Positions 16,582 to 28,517 of a DNA stretch of 64,000 nt are shown here, piece after piece; the stretch's first letter is position 1, and the number at the start of each line of letters is the position of its first letter. Below the pieces are notes generated by a model. That model saw only the letters and a list, made by a program, of their open reading frames with translations, was not told the DNA's origin and searched no databases. Both the position numbers and the translations under genes were made by a program. Source of the DNA: Trinickia mobilis (lineage in GTDB: Bacteria; Pseudomonadota; Gammaproteobacteria; Burkholderiales; Burkholderiaceae); assembly GCF_017315705.1 (NCBI RefSeq), contig NZ_JAFLRF010000035.1, positions 1 to 64,000 on the forward strand, written 5' to 3'.

Positions 16582-17397
16582 TTATTTGTCGTCGTTCGGC
16601 GAGCCCGCCGCCTTGGCGGCGGACTTGGGCGCAGCGCGTTTCGCCGCAGGCCGCTTGGGCGCTGCCGTCTTTTCGGACTCGCCCGTTGTCTTGCCGGTAG
16701 CCGCCTTCGCGGCAGCCTGCGCTTCCTGCTCGGCATCCTTCGCGAACTCGGCCACGTCCGATGCTTCCGCGTGCTCGGCGCCGGGCGCCGCGCCCGGCTG
16801 CGCCATCGCGAACTGCGCCAACTGGTTGAACTGCGTTTGCAGCAGATTCCACCAGACGGACGGATCGAACGGCGCCGCACTGGGCGCACTGTCCGCCGCG
16901 GGCTCGTCTTTCGGCAGTGCCGCGCGGTTCGCAGCCGCATCGGGCTGTGCATTCGGCGCCGCCGCGGCCGGCCGTGCCCAAGACGCGGTCTCCTCGGCCG
17001 CCTTCGCCGCCGCCCCTTGCGCACCCTGAGCCGCCTGCTCCATCGACGCCTGCGCGAACGAGCCGAACGCGCGCAGCGTCGCGAGCGTCGCGCGCTGCAC
17101 CTCGAGCCCCTGGATCGCGGACTGCAGCATGTTCAGATTGAGCTTGAGCCACTGCTCGACCGCGCGCATATCGGTGATGCGCTTGTCGAGCTCCTCGACG
17201 CTCATGAGCGGACTCATCATGTCCGACATCACGGACAGCGACGGCCCGAGCCCCCTCGCGGCGCCCGGCTGCATGCCTGGAAACGCCGACCCGAACGGCG
17301 TGAGACGCATCATGTCCCACATCTGGTCGAGCATCTCGGCAGGCGGAAAACCCGGGAAGCCGGGAAAAGGCGGCGTCGCGCCGGCGGTATTGGTCAT
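16582..17397 (-). CDS. phaM: Polyhydroxyalkanoate granule-associated protein PhaM
   Basis: A 271-residue protein matching PhaM of beta-proteobacteria. The N-terminal FPGFPPAEMLDQMWDMMRLTPF segment, a central coiled helix (LDKRITDMRAVEQWLKLNLNM) and a C-terminal tail of Lys, Ala and Pro repeats (KRPAAKRAAPKSAAKA) are typical. PhaM activates PHB synthase and ties granules to DNA through the histone-like tail, so that granules split between daughter cells. The middle (about 90-130 and 175-230) is alanine-rich and variable. Confidence 0.9.
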   Translation of the reverse strand: MTNTAGATPPFPGFPGFPPAEMLDQMWDMMRLTPFGSAFPGMQPGAARGLGPSLSVMSDMMSPLMSVEELDKRITDMRAVEQWLKLNLNMLQSAIQGLEVQRATLATLRAFGSFAQASMEQAAQGAQGAAAKAAEETASWARPAAAAPNAQPDAAANRAALPKDEPAADSAPSAAPFDPSVWWNLLQTQFNQLAQFAMAQPGAAPGAEHAEASDVAEFAKDAEQEAQAAAKAATGKTTGESEKTAAPKRPAAKRAAPKSAAKAAGSPNDDK

Positions 17398-17492
17398 TTG
17401 CGTTTCTCCGTTTGACTCAATCGAAAACCAGGCAGTCCAGGTTCAATCGATCATACCTTGTGCGCGCCGCTCCGGCGGCAACTGCGCCGGCC

Positions 17493-18320
17493 TCAGAACG
17501 GATCGCCGCCCGGAAAATCCGGCGCGCGCCGCTCGCGCAGCGAACGCACGCCTTCGTGCACGTCCGGCCCCGAAAAGCCCATGAATTCGAGCGCGAGCGA
17601 CGTGTCGAACGACGGCCCCGCCATGCGCAGCCAGTTGTTCAGCGCGTACTTGGTCCAGCGGATCGCGGTCTGCGAGCCGTTCGCGAGCTTGGTCGCGACT
17701 TCGAACGCCTTCGGCAGCAAATCGTTGTCGTCGACCGCGAGCGACACGAGGCCGATGCGCTCCGCTTCCTCGCCGCTCACCGGCTCGCACAGCATCAAGT
17801 AGTACTTCGCCTTCGCCATCCCGCACAGAAGCGGCCAGACGATCGCCGCGTGATCGCCGGCCGCGACGCCCAAGCGCGTGTGGCCGTCGATGATGCGCGC
17901 GCTTTTCGCCGCGATCGAAATGTCGGCGAGCAGCCCGGCGACGAGCCCCGCGCCGACCGCCGGCCCGTGCATCGCCGACACGATCGGCTTGCCGCAATTG
18001 ATCACGTTGTAGACGAGATCGCGCGCCTCGCGCCAGACGCGCGCGCGCACGTCGAAGTGCGTCGCCATTTGCTCGACGAGGTGCAGATCGCCGCCCGCCG
18101 AGAAACCCTTGCCCTCGCCGCGGATCACGGCGACGCGCGTCTCGGGATCGCGGTCGACGTCGCGCCAGATGTCGGCCAGCTCGCGGTGCATCTGCTCGTC
18201 GGCGGTGGCGAGGTTGCTCTTGTTCGCGCCCTCGCCGCTCATCACGATTTCGAGGATGCCGTGCGGATGCCGGCGCAGGCGCAATGACTTGTAGTGGGCA
18301 TAGAAGGTAGCGTCGTTCAT
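17493..18320 (-). CDS. Enoyl-CoA hydratase/isomerase family protein
   Basis: A 275-residue crotonase-fold enzyme. The oxyanion hole segments are [15 protein letters not shown] and [25 protein letters not shown]. The typical hydratase glutamates are not both obvious (the second is in the region around [18 protein letters not shown], which carries D and H instead). It may therefore be an isomerase or a decarboxylase-like member. The start [13 protein letters not shown] (18320) fits homologues, and an upstream ATG 44 codons away lies outside the conserved region. Physiological substrate unknown. Confidence 0.87.
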   Translation of the reverse strand: MNDATFYAHYKSLRLRRHPHGILEIVMSGEGANKSNLATADEQMHRELADIWRDVDRDPETRVAVIRGEGKGFSAGGDLHLVEQMATHFDVRARVWREARDLVYNVINCGKPIVSAMHGPAVGAGLVAGLLADISIAAKSARIIDGHTRLGVAAGDHAAIVWPLLCGMAKAKYYLMLCEPVSGEEAERIGLVSLAVDDNDLLPKAFEVATKLANGSQTAIRWTKYALNNWLRMAGPSFDTSLALEFMGFSGPDVHEGVRSLRERRAPDFPGGDPF

Positions 18321-18430
18321 GGCCGTGTCCTGCGGGGCGCTGCGCCCGGGTGTCGATGAATTCATGGTAGGCGTTAATCGAATGTCGATGAGATTTGCCT
18401 GCGCGTGTCGAAAGGGGCGCGGTGCGACGC

Positions 18431-19612
18431 TCAGCGCGCTTGATACACCCACTTGCCGCCGACGATCTCGACCATCACGCGGGCGCGCTGATCGAGCCCG
18501 AGGTGATCGGTCGCGCTCATGTCGACGACGCCGTTCGTGTCGGCGAGCCCGTGCGTCGCTTCGAGCGCATCGCGCAGCGCGTGGCGGAACGCCGGCGTGC
18601 CGGGCGCGCCGCGCTTCAGCGCGACCGGTATGGCGCCGGCGAGCAGCATCCCCGCATCCCAGGCGTACGCGCCGAACGCCGACACGCTGCCCGCGCCGTG
18701 CTGCGCTTCAAAACGCGCGATGTAGCCGAGCGCGACGCGCTTGGCCGGGTGGTCGTTCGGCAATTGCGCAGCGACAAGCACGGGGCTCGCGGGCAGGAAC
18801 GTGCCGTTGCAGTCGGCGCCGCACACGCGCAGGAAGTCGTTATTGCCGACGCCGTGGTTGTGATAGATCTTGCCCTTGTAGCCGCGCTCGACGAGCGTCT
18901 TCGGCGGCAGCGCGGCAGGTGTGCCGGCCGCGCCGACGACGACCGCGTCGGGCTTCGCCGCCATGATCTTGAGCACCTGCCCCGTCACGCTCGGATCGGT
19001 GCGGCTGAAGCGCTCGCTCGCGACGATCTCGATGTGATGGATCTGCGCGAACTTCGCGACTTCGGCGTAGAACGTCTCGCCGAGCGCGTCGGCCTGGCCG
19101 ATGTAGGCGATCGTCTTCACGCCGTGGTTGCTCGCGTGCTCGGCGATTGCCGAGGCCATCATCGCGTCGGTTTGCGGCGTCTTGAACATCCAGTGGCGCT
19201 TCGCGTCGACGGGCTCGATGATCTTCGCCGACGAGGCGAGCGAGATCGCAGGCGTCTCGCCGCTTGCGACCGTATCGAGCATCGCGAGCGTGTTGGGCGT
19301 CGTCGACGAACCAATGATTGCGTCGACGTGCTGCTCAGAGATCAGCTTCTGCGTGTCCTGAACGGCTTGCGTGGTGTCGGAGGCGTCGTCGAGCACGACG
19401 TATTCGACTTTCTGCCCGGCGATTTCGCGCGGCAGCATCAGGGCGGTATCGCGCGCCGGAATGCCGAGCGACGCGGCGGGCCCGGTCAGCGACAGCACGA
19501 GGCCGATCTTGACCTGCGCGAGCGCCAGCGCGGGCGCGAACGCCGCAGCGGCGGCGGCGCATCGAATGGCAAAGCGTGAAAGGCACGGCGCTACCGAGGG
19601 GAATCGCTGCAT
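18431..19612 (-). CDS. Branched-chain amino-acid type ABC transporter substrate-binding protein
   Basis: A 393-residue periplasmic binding protein of the leucine-binding (Peripla_BP_6) class. A signal peptide (about 1-32, cleaved after ALALAQ) precedes [19 protein letters not shown], typical for this family, and the ligand fold follows with [18 protein letters not shown] and [11 protein letters not shown]. The start at 19612 has AGGAGA about 7 bases upstream. No transporter membrane or ATPase genes are next to it, so it would work with distant permeases or as an orphan sensor. Ligand not predictable. Confidence 0.9.
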   Translation of the reverse strand: MQRFPSVAPCLSRFAIRCAAAAAAFAPALALAQVKIGLVLSLTGPAASLGIPARDTALMLPREIAGQKVEYVVLDDASDTTQAVQDTQKLISEQHVDAIIGSSTTPNTLAMLDTVASGETPAISLASSAKIIEPVDAKRHWMFKTPQTDAMMASAIAEHASNHGVKTIAYIGQADALGETFYAEVAKFAQIHHIEIVASERFSRTDPSVTGQVLKIMAAKPDAVVVGAAGTPAALPPKTLVERGYKGKIYHNHGVGNNDFLRVCGADCNGTFLPASPVLVAAQLPNDHPAKRVALGYIARFEAQHGAGSVSAFGAYAWDAGMLLAGAIPVALKRGAPGTPAFRHALRDALEATHGLADTNGVVDMSATDHLGLDQRARVMVEIVGGKWVYQAR

Positions 19613-19794
19613 CCCAGTCTCCTTTTCGTCGTTGTTATTGCGTGGAACGGCTTGGAAATGCTTGGCATTGCGATAGGCGCCCAAGTGTAGCGAAGCGCCC
19701 TCGATGCGGCATCGGGCGAAACCCGGCGCCCGATGCCGCCCGCTACGGCTTTGCGCGCACCGCTGCCGCCTCGGCGGCAGCGCGTCCGCTTCGC

Positions 19795-20787
19795 TTAACT
19801 TGCGCCGTCGAGCGGCGCGACCGATTGCTCGATCGAACCGAAAATCGACTTGCCCGCCTCGTCGAACATCTCGATCTTCACGGTGTCGCCGTACTTCATG
19901 AACTCGGTCTGCGGCGCGCCGTGCTCGATCGTCTCGACGCAGCGCTTCTCGGCGATGCAGCAGTAGCCGCGCTTGGCGTCCTGGTTCGAGACCGTGCCCG
20001 AGCCGACGATCGATCCGGCGCGCAGGTTGCGCGTCTTCGCCGCGTGCGCGATCAATTGGCCGAAGTGAAACACCATGTCGACGCCGGCATCCGGCTGGCC
20101 GACTTTCTTGTCGTTCCAGTGGACGATCATCGGGCGGTGCACGCGTCCTTCGCGCCAATGCTCGCCGAGTTCGTCGGGCGTGACGGCGACCGGCGAAAAC
20201 GACGTCGCCGGCTTGCTCTGGAAGAAGCCGAAGCCCTTGGCAAGCTCGGCCGGGATCAGGTGGCGCAGCGACACGTCGTTCGCGAGCATGAGCAGCCGCA
20301 CGCCCTTTAGCGCCTGGTCGGGCGTCGCGCCCATCGGCACGTCGGACGTGATCGCCGCGACTTCCGCTTCGAAATCGATGCCGAACGCCTCGGATGCGCA
20401 GACGATGTCGTCCTTCGGCCCGATGAAATCATCGCTGCCACCCTGGTACATCAGCGGATCGGTCCAGAATTCGGGCGGCATCTCGGCGCCGCGCGCGCGC
20501 CGCACGAGCTCGACATGGTTCACGTAGGCGGAGCCGTCGGCCCATTGGAATGCACGCGGCAGCGGCGCCATGCAGTCCTTCGCGTCGAACGAGAACGTGT
20601 GGCGCGCGCGGCCCTGGTTCAGCGCGTCGTACAGATCGTGGAGTTGCGGCGCGTAGAACGGCCAGTCGTCGAGCGCGCGCTGCAGCGTCGGTGCGATCGC
20701 GTCGGCAACGGCGGCAGTGCGCAGGTCACGGGAGACGACGATCAGTTGGCCGTCGCGCGAGCCGTCCTTCAGCGTGGCAAGTTTCAT
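19795..20787 (-). CDS. Fumarylacetoacetate hydrolase family protein
   Basis: A 330-residue FAH-family enzyme: the long N-terminal region starts MKLATLKDGSRDGQLIVVS, and the metal site residues appear in DFIGPKDDIVCASEAFGIDFEAEVA. The family includes fumarylacetoacetase (tyrosine breakdown), hydratases and decarboxylases of aromatic meta-cleavage. The divergent IclR regulator suggests inducible aromatic catabolism, an inference. The ATG has no Shine-Dalgarno; the 6 bases before it read CCTCCT, which resembles the anti-Shine-Dalgarno sequence instead. Confidence 0.9.
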   Translation of the reverse strand: MKLATLKDGSRDGQLIVVSRDLRTAAVADAIAPTLQRALDDWPFYAPQLHDLYDALNQGRARHTFSFDAKDCMAPLPRAFQWADGSAYVNHVELVRRARGAEMPPEFWTDPLMYQGGSDDFIGPKDDIVCASEAFGIDFEAEVAAITSDVPMGATPDQALKGVRLLMLANDVSLRHLIPAELAKGFGFFQSKPATSFSPVAVTPDELGEHWREGRVHRPMIVHWNDKKVGQPDAGVDMVFHFGQLIAHAAKTRNLRAGSIVGSGTVSNQDAKRGYCCIAEKRCVETIEHGAPQTEFMKYGDTVKIEMFDEAGKSIFGSIEQSVAPLDGAS

Positions 20788-20827
20788 AGGAGGATTGGGG
20801 CAGTTGTAGTGACGATAGAGGGAATCT

Positions 20828-20856
20828 ATTTTACGATGGTGAATCCGCGAGGCCAA
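20828..20856 (-). promoter_or_regulatory. Promoter of the FAH-family gene
   Basis: On the minus strand, TTGGCC (20856-20851) and TAAAAT (20833-20828) are separated by 17 bases, the ideal spacing. The transcript would start near 20821, giving a leader of about 34 bases. The operator-like repeats at 20871-20900 lie just upstream of the -35 box. Confidence 0.6.
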
Positions 20857-20870
20857 AGCCGCATCGGCGA

Positions 20871-20900
20871 TTCGTACGATGGGTACGATGTTCGTACGAC
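20871..20900. promoter_or_regulatory. Operator-like repeats between the FAH and IclR genes
   Basis: TTCGTACGA occurs at 20871 and 20891, exactly 20 bases apart, with a GGTACGATG half-copy between at 20882. Each TTCGTACGA contains the palindrome TCGTACGA. Spacing by two helical turns is what cooperative dimers of an IclR regulator need. It lies upstream of both genes. Confidence 0.55.
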
Positions 20901-20955
20901 GCCCGCGCGCAGTCGGCCTTGCACCGCTTCACTTCCGCGCCTGTGCGCCTCGCTC

Positions 20956-21849
20956 ATGTCCGCCTCCGACCGCTTCGGCACCGCCAAAGCCTCGCTCGAT
21001 CCCCCCACCGCGGCCGATCCGGCCGACGACGACCTCATCGAATCGGCCGACGACACCGGCGAGGAAAAAGTCCGCTCGGGGATTCAATCGATCGAAGTCG
21101 GCTTTCGCCTGCTCGAGGTGCTCACTCACGAGCCGCGCGCCATGATGCTGCGCGATCTCGCGCAGCGCGCCGGGATGAGCCCGGCGAAGGCGCACCGGTA
21201 TCTGGTGAGCTTCCAGCGGCTTGGCGTGGTCGCGCAAGACCCCGTGTCGGGCCGCTACGAGCTGGGCGGGTTCGCGCTGCAGATGGGGCTTGCGCGTCTC
21301 GCGCGCGTCGATGGCGTGAAGCTCGCGCGCCTTGCGCTCGCCGACCTGCGCGAGCGGCTCGACCAGACCTTGGGCATCGCGGTGTGGGGCAACCAGGGGC
21401 CGACCGTCGTGCATTGGACCGAATCGAGCCATCCGGCCAAGGCGTCGCTGAAGCTCGGCGACGTGATGCCGCTGCTCGGTTCCGCGACCGGGCTCCTCTT
21501 CGCCGCGTATCTGCCGCGCAGCAAGACCGACGCGCTGATCGAGCGCGAACTCGCCGATTCCCGGCGTTCGGCGTATGGCAACGGGCCGCGCACGGCCGAG
21601 CAGGTCGAGCGCGCGCTCGCCGAAGTGCGCGAGCACGAGGGCGCGCGCGTCGAAGGCATGCTGCTGCCGACGATTCACGCGTTCTGCGTGCCGGTGTTCG
21701 ATGCCGAGGGCGAACTCGCGCTCGGGCTGATCGCGCTCGGACACGAAGGCGTGTTCGATATCCGTTGGGAGGGTGAAATCGCCGTGGAGCTGCGCGCTTG
21801 CGCGAAGAAGCTCTCGTATGAACTCGGGTATAGTCCGACGCCACGGTAG
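20956..21849 (+). CDS. IclR-family transcriptional regulator
   Basis: A 297-residue regulator with an N-terminal winged helix (about 45-105: IEVGFRLLEVLTHEP, RDLAQRAGMSPAKAHRYLVSF) and the IclR effector domain (about 115-290, with the conserved LGSATGLLFAAYLP and FCVPVFDAEGELALGLIALG). The first 35 residues are acidic and unconserved. The ATG at 20956 is chosen over an ATG at 20827 because the latter would place the operator-like repeats inside the coding sequence. It likely controls the divergent FAH-family gene. Confidence 0.9.
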   Translation: MSASDRFGTAKASLDPPTAADPADDDLIESADDTGEEKVRSGIQSIEVGFRLLEVLTHEPRAMMLRDLAQRAGMSPAKAHRYLVSFQRLGVVAQDPVSGRYELGGFALQMGLARLARVDGVKLARLALADLRERLDQTLGIAVWGNQGPTVVHWTESSHPAKASLKLGDVMPLLGSATGLLFAAYLPRSKTDALIERELADSRRSAYGNGPRTAEQVERALAEVREHEGARVEGMLLPTIHAFCVPVFDAEGELALGLIALGHEGVFDIRWEGEIAVELRACAKKLSYELGYSPTPR

Positions 21850-22078
21850 CCCCGAGCGCGCCGCTGGGCGGTTGCCGGAGACGGCTCGGTCGACGCGCGC
21901 TCCAGCGCTGGGTGCGGGTGCAAGTTTTGCGCGAGCGGAACATCGTCATTTCGCTCGCAGTCGAAACCGTTCGCTCTCCTTCTACGTTCACGCCGCGCTG
22001 ACCTAGCAGCCTGTTCACGCGCCGAACCATCGGGCGCCCTAACGTTTCGACCCATTTTTGTAAAAACTGCCGGTTTTC

Positions 22079-23293
22079 ATGTCGACCACCCTCACCAAGC
22101 CCGCTACCGTCGCTGCGCGCGAGCCTCGCGCGCCGTCGCCGCGCGGCTGGCGCTGGGCCGCGGTGCTCGTCGCGGTGCTCGCGATGCACTGGGTCGCGGG
22201 AGTGTGGTTCGAGCGCCATCGCGACACGTTCACATCGACCGATGAGACGCGCGCCCCCATTCAAGCCGCGCTGCTGACACCGCAGCGCATCGAGCGCAAA
22301 CCCGCGAGCGCGGCGCTGCATCCGGCGCCCGCTGCGCACGCGAGCAAGCCGCGCGCAGCGGACGAGCATGTGCTGAGCGCGATCCATCCCCAGGCGGCGC
22401 CCCAAACAGCGACGACAGTGGCCGCATCGGAGGCCGCCGCGGCAAGCGCCCCCGCGGCCGGCAGCGCTGCCGGCGGCACCGCTGCCGGCGGCACGGCAGC
22501 CAGCGACGCCCGCCCAAGCGACGCCGTAGCCGCACAGCCGGCCCCGGGCCTCAAATTCTCCGTCCCGCCGTCGGGCGACCTGAACTACGACACGTTCTAT
22601 AACGGCGTGCAGAATCAGCCGGGCACGATCCACTGGTCGAGCGACGGCCAGAGCTACGAAATGGTGGTATCGGTGCCGCTGCCGTTCGTCGGCACGTTCT
22701 CCTACTCGAGCCATGGCCGTATCGACGCCTTCGGTCTCGCGCCGGAGCAATACATCGAAAAACGCGGCCGCCGTCCCGAAGACGTGACGATCTTCAATCA
22801 CACGACGAAGCAAATCGCGTTCACGAAGACGCCGGCCGCACTTGCGCTCCCCGACGGCGCGCAGGACCGCTTCAGCGTCGTGATGCAGCTCGCGAGCCTC
22901 GTGCGCGGCGACCCGGACACGTACCGGCCAGGCGTCACCCGCCAGTTCTACGTGGCGGATAACGACAGCGGACAGATCTGGCCGATCGAGACGATCGGAG
23001 ACGAAACGGTCCGCACCCGCGACGGCTTCGTCGCTGCCCGCCACTTCATGCGCCTGCCGCGCCAGGACGGCGACAAGCGGCGCATCGACGTGTGGCTCGC
23101 GCCGTCGCTCGGCTGGCTGCCGGTGCGCATCCTGCAAACGGAACCGAACGGCACGCAGTTCGAGCTTCTGTGGCGCGGCAAGCTCGCCGCGTCCGCCACC
23201 GCCGGCGCCCAAGGCACGGAAGATGCGAACAGTACGGTCAGCGCTGGCACCTCCGCTAACAGCGGTGAGGCGTTTACCCACGACAAGCCCTGA
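22079..23293 (+). CDS. DUF3108 domain-containing protein
   Basis: A 404-residue envelope protein. One N-terminal transmembrane or signal segment (about residues 23-42, GWRWAAVLVAVLAMHWVAGVW) is followed by a low-complexity linker rich in Ala, Gly, Pro and Ser (about 60-155) and a DUF3108 domain (about 160-375, GDLNYDTFYNGVQNQPGTIHW to LGWLPVRILQTEPNGTQFEL). DUF3108 proteins are periplasmic beta-rich proteins of unknown role. The linker contains a perfect repeat of GGTAAGGTAA type. No neighbour gives a functional clue. Confidence 0.85.
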   Translation: MSTTLTKPATVAAREPRAPSPRGWRWAAVLVAVLAMHWVAGVWFERHRDTFTSTDETRAPIQAALLTPQRIERKPASAALHPAPAAHASKPRAADEHVLSAIHPQAAPQTATTVAASEAAAASAPAAGSAAGGTAAGGTAASDARPSDAVAAQPAPGLKFSVPPSGDLNYDTFYNGVQNQPGTIHWSSDGQSYEMVVSVPLPFVGTFSYSSHGRIDAFGLAPEQYIEKRGRRPEDVTIFNHTTKQIAFTKTPAALALPDGAQDRFSVVMQLASLVRGDPDTYRPGVTRQFYVADNDSGQIWPIETIGDETVRTRDGFVAARHFMRLPRQDGDKRRIDVWLAPSLGWLPVRILQTEPNGTQFELLWRGKLAASATAGAQGTEDANSTVSAGTSANSGEAFTHDKP

Positions 23294-23516
23294 TCGCGCC
23301 GGCGCCTGACTCGGCCGACCCCAAGCGCCGCAAGCGCCGAACGCCGACTGAGCTCTTTTGCCGCAAGGCCACGAACGATTCGCAACACCCCGGTCTAACC
23401 TGCAGGCCCGGAAAAATTTGCAAAGTCGCGCCGGGCCCACCCCTTGAAATTCCACACTACCTGCTCCATGTAGGCGGCAGAAAGGCCAGGAGCCAACCGG
23501 AATAAGGAGTGTCGCC

Positions 23517-23774
23517 ATGCAAATGATCTACAACAGCCCGAACTACTGCGTCGTCGAATTTCCGCCGCAAGACGGCCACCTCGCGATGAAGGCGGGTGGC
23601 TACGAGATCGTCGACAAGAACACGCAGCGGGAAATTTTTATCGAAGGCGCAATGGCCGCTCGCTTTCGCGAGCATGTCCAACGTTTGATCGAGGAAGAGC
23701 CGTCGCTTGATGAAGTCGATGAGTTTCTGGGGCAGTTCGATAGTCTGATGAACCAGCCTGTGGTGCTTCACTAA
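23517..23774 (+). CDS. DUF3567 family protein
   Basis: An 85-residue protein matching the small beta-proteobacterial DUF3567 family, starting MQMIYNSPNYCVVEF with a central GGYEIVDKNTQREIFIEG and an acidic helical end. Function unknown. The start has a ribosome site (AAGGAG in 23504-23511) 6-7 bases upstream. It is followed by a strong intrinsic terminator, so it ends its transcript. Confidence 0.85.
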   Translation: MQMIYNSPNYCVVEFPPQDGHLAMKAGGYEIVDKNTQREIFIEGAMAARFREHVQRLIEEEPSLDEVDEFLGQFDSLMNQPVVLH

Positions 23775-23838
23775 GGTACCGCGCGCAGGCACCTCACTCA
23801 GGCTCACTCAGGCGGCCAAGCATGGCGGCCGCAACCGG

Positions 23839-23870
23839 AACCCCGTTCCTTGCCGGACGGGGTTTTTCTT
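23839..23870 (+). terminator. Intrinsic terminator after the DUF3567 gene
   Basis: AACCCCGT (23839-23846) pairs with ACGGGGTT (23857-23864) across a 10-base loop and is followed by TTTTTCTT. Strong stem and T-run. Confidence 0.85.
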
Positions 23871-23871
23871 T

Positions 23872-23993
23872 GTCGACCGGAGTTAGTGCTTCAGCACTTA
23901 CTCCGGTCCCATGCAAGGCGATCGACCCGAGTTAGTGCTTCAGCACTTACTCCGGTCCCATGCAAAGCGGTCGACCCGAGTTAGCGCTTTGGC
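23872..23993. repeat. Tandem palindromic repeat family A, 2.5 copies, 49-bp period
   Basis: Copies start at 23873 (TCGACCGGAGTTAGTGCTTC), 23922 and 23971, exactly 49 bases apart; the third is cut off after about 23 bases. Each copy folds as a hairpin with the core AGTGCTTCAGCACT and ends CCGGTCCCATGCAA. Copies 1 and 2 are almost identical. The array lies between the terminator at 23839 and the metH promoter, filling most of this 302-base gap. Confidence 0.9.
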
Positions 23994-24029
23994 TGTCGCC
24001 CCTCCTCAGCCGGCACGGCCCGCAACCGC

Positions 24030-24035
24030 TACAAT
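24030..24035 (+). promoter_or_regulatory. Probable -10 box of metH
   Basis: TACAAT 41 bases before the ATG at 24077, giving a leader of roughly 35 bases, too short for a cobalamin riboswitch. No strong -35 box is visible. Confidence 0.4.
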
Positions 24036-24076
24036 GGCACACTTCCCGTACATGCCGGCGCAAGCCCTCGTTTGAT

Positions 24077-25144
24077 ATGAACCAGCCCGTCTCCACCGCT
24101 GCCGTCCGGCGCGCGACGCACTACACGCGCGGCGCTGCGCTGCCCGCGCTGCTCGAAACGCGCATCCTGATTCTCGATGGTGCGATGGGCACGATGATCC
24201 AGCGCCACAAGCTCGACGAAGCCAGCTATCGCGGCGAGCGCTTCAAGGACTATTCGCGCGACATCAAGGGCAACAACGAACTGCTGTCGCTCACGCAGCC
24301 GCAGATCGTCAGCGAGATTCACGAGCAGTATCTCGCGGCGGGCGCGGACATCATCGAGACCAACACCTTCGGCGCGAGCACCGTCGCGCAGGCCGACTAC
24401 GGGATGGAATCGCTCGCGGCCGAAATGAACGTCGAGTCCGCGAAGCTCGCGCGCGCCGCCTGCGACAAGTATTCGACGCCCGATAAACCGCGCTTCGTCG
24501 CGGGCGCGATCGGGCCGACGCCGAAGACGGCGAGCATCTCGCCCGACGTCAACGACCCCGGCGCGCGCAACATCACCTTCGACGAATTGCGCGCAGCGTA
24601 CTACGAGCAGGCGAAGGGCTTGCTCGACGGCGGCGCCGACTTGTTCCTCGTCGAGACGATCTTCGACACGCTCAACGCCAAGGCCGCGCTGTTCGCTTTG
24701 GACGAGCTCTTCGAAGACACCGGCGAGCGGCTGCCGATCATGATCTCGGGCACCGTTACCGACGCATCGGGCCGCATTCTGTCGGGGCAGACAGTCGAAG
24801 CGTTCTGGAATTCGCTGCGTCACGCGAAGCCGCTCATGTTCGGCCTGAACTGCGCGCTCGGCGCGGCGCTGATGCGGCCGTACATCGCGGAATTGTCGAA
24901 GCTCTGCGACGCATACGTGTCGTGCTATCCGAACGCCGGCTTGCCGAACCCGATGAGCGACACCGGCTTCGACGAAACGCCTGACGTCACCTCCGGCTTG
25001 CTCAAGGAATTCGCGCAGGCAGGCCTCGTGAACGTCGCGGGCGGCTGCTGCGGCACGACGCCGGAGCACATCGCCGCCATTGCCCGCGCGCTCGCCGAAG
25101 TGAAGCCGCGCAAATGGCCGAGCCAGTATCGCGACGTGGCTTGA
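24077..25144 (+). CDS. metH: Methionine synthase, homocysteine-binding subunit (split MetH, part 1)
   Basis: A 355-residue homocysteine S-methyltransferase domain equal to the first module of cobalamin-dependent Met[17 protein letters not shown] opens the barrel, and the zinc cysteines are in [10 protein letters not shown] and [13 protein letters not shown]. In E. coli this module is fused to the remaining three. Here the protein stops at residue 355, and the other modules follow 102 bases downstream in a separate gene. The start [13 protein letters not shown] (24077) is preferred to an upstream in-frame ATG at 23960 because the -10 box lies between them. Confidence 0.93.
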   Translation: MNQPVSTAAVRRATHYTRGAALPALLETRILILDGAMGTMIQRHKLDEASYRGERFKDYSRDIKGNNELLSLTQPQIVSEIHEQYLAAGADIIETNTFGASTVAQADYGMESLAAEMNVESAKLARAACDKYSTPDKPRFVAGAIGPTPKTASISPDVNDPGARNITFDELRAAYYEQAKGLLDGGADLFLVETIFDTLNAKAALFALDELFEDTGERLPIMISGTVTDASGRILSGQTVEAFWNSLRHAKPLMFGLNCALGAALMRPYIAELSKLCDAYVSCYPNAGLPNPMSDTGFDETPDVTSGLLKEFAQAGLVNVAGGCCGTTPEHIAAIARALAEVKPRKWPSQYRDVA

Positions 25145-25246
25145 GCGTCGTCAGCGTCACTTGAGTCCAAGCCACTTGAGTCCAAGCCGAATCCGAACCG
25201 TCCGGCGCCACACGAAACCCCTTCTCCTTCTAACACCGCACTCGCC

Positions 25247-27964
<2,718 letters not shown>

Positions 27965-27995
27965 GGCACGGCGGGCGGGCCGATGCCCGCCAAAA

Positions 27996-28033
27996 AGGCC
28001 GTGGCTATACGTCAACGGTCCGTTTTTGTTATT
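27996..28033 (+). terminator. Likely intrinsic terminator after metH
   Basis: A-rich flank, then GGCCGT pairing with ACGGTCC (one bulge) across 11 bases, then GTTTTTGTTATT. It lies about 35 bases after the metH stop. Confidence 0.6.
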
Positions 28034-28157
28034 ACGAAGATTTTCGGCAAGCTTTTTTTCACCTTTCTAAACTAGCGGACGGTAGCACCTGAAGCCGGGG
28101 ACGCCGCTGCGTCGCGCGTCCTTCGGCCTTTCCTTCAATCGTTGCGGAGAAAATCGT

Positions 28158-28358
28158 ATGAAGAAGCTGACGTTGCTGGGTATTGCGCTGTCGCTGGTGG
28201 GGGGATCGTCAGTTGTTTGGGCTCAGGGCGGGGCGTCTGAAGCGAGTGCGACGAGCTCCTATTCGGCCCCGAAGGAAGAGCATCACAAGAAGCCGAAGAA
28301 GATGAAGAAGAAAGCCGCCAGCTCCGAGACGGCCGCACCGCAAGGCGCCAGCCAATAA
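28158..28358 (+). CDS. Small secreted basic protein
   Basis: A 66-residue protein with a clear signal peptide (MKKLTLLGIALSLVGGSSVVWAQ, cleavage near residue 22) and a short mature part rich in lysine (HHKKPKKMKKKAA) and serine. No family recognised. Ribosome site TTGCGGAGAA lies 7 bases or so upstream. It is a separate unit: it follows the metH terminator and ends in its own. The basic periplasmic tail could bind anionic envelope components, an inference. Confidence 0.7.
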   Translation: MKKLTLLGIALSLVGGSSVVWAQGGASEASATSSYSAPKEEHHKKPKKMKKKAASSETAAPQGASQ

Positions 28359-28407
28359 CGACGATGGTGCGCTGCGGCGCGTCGAGATATCGCCAGGTCT
28401 CGGAAAC

Positions 28408-28437
28408 GAAAGAGCCCGCTTTCAGCGGGCTCTTTCT
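28408..28437. terminator. Bidirectional intrinsic terminator
   Basis: AGAGCCCGCT and AGCGGGCTCT pair perfectly around TTC, with GAAA before and TTTC after. It lies between the converging small secreted protein gene and the DUF1840 gene, and could serve both. Confidence 0.8.
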
Positions 28438-28517
28438 CGTTCACCTGCCACGGAGGCGGTACCGCTCGATCGACCAGGCCCCAAGCAGCCGCTGAAAACG
28501 GCGGCGCCCGGCCCGCG

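Noticed and set aside
21122-23518. A 798-codon minus-strand ORF across the IclR and DUF3108 genes
   Set aside because: Antisense shadow: it runs through two good genes on the plus strand and has no recognisable domain.
23872-23993. Tandem repeats considered as a CRISPR array
   Set aside because: The 49-bp units are repeats all through, with no unique spacers, and there are no cas genes nearby.
23775-24076. Cobalamin or S-adenosylmethionine riboswitch before metH
   Set aside because: The likely leader is only about 35 bases, and the rest of the region is the terminator and repeat array; no B12 box was seen.
25156-25189. Short direct repeat ACTTGAGTCCAAGCC between the metH parts
   Set aside because: Only two adjacent copies, no palindrome or other copies seen; probably a simple local duplication.
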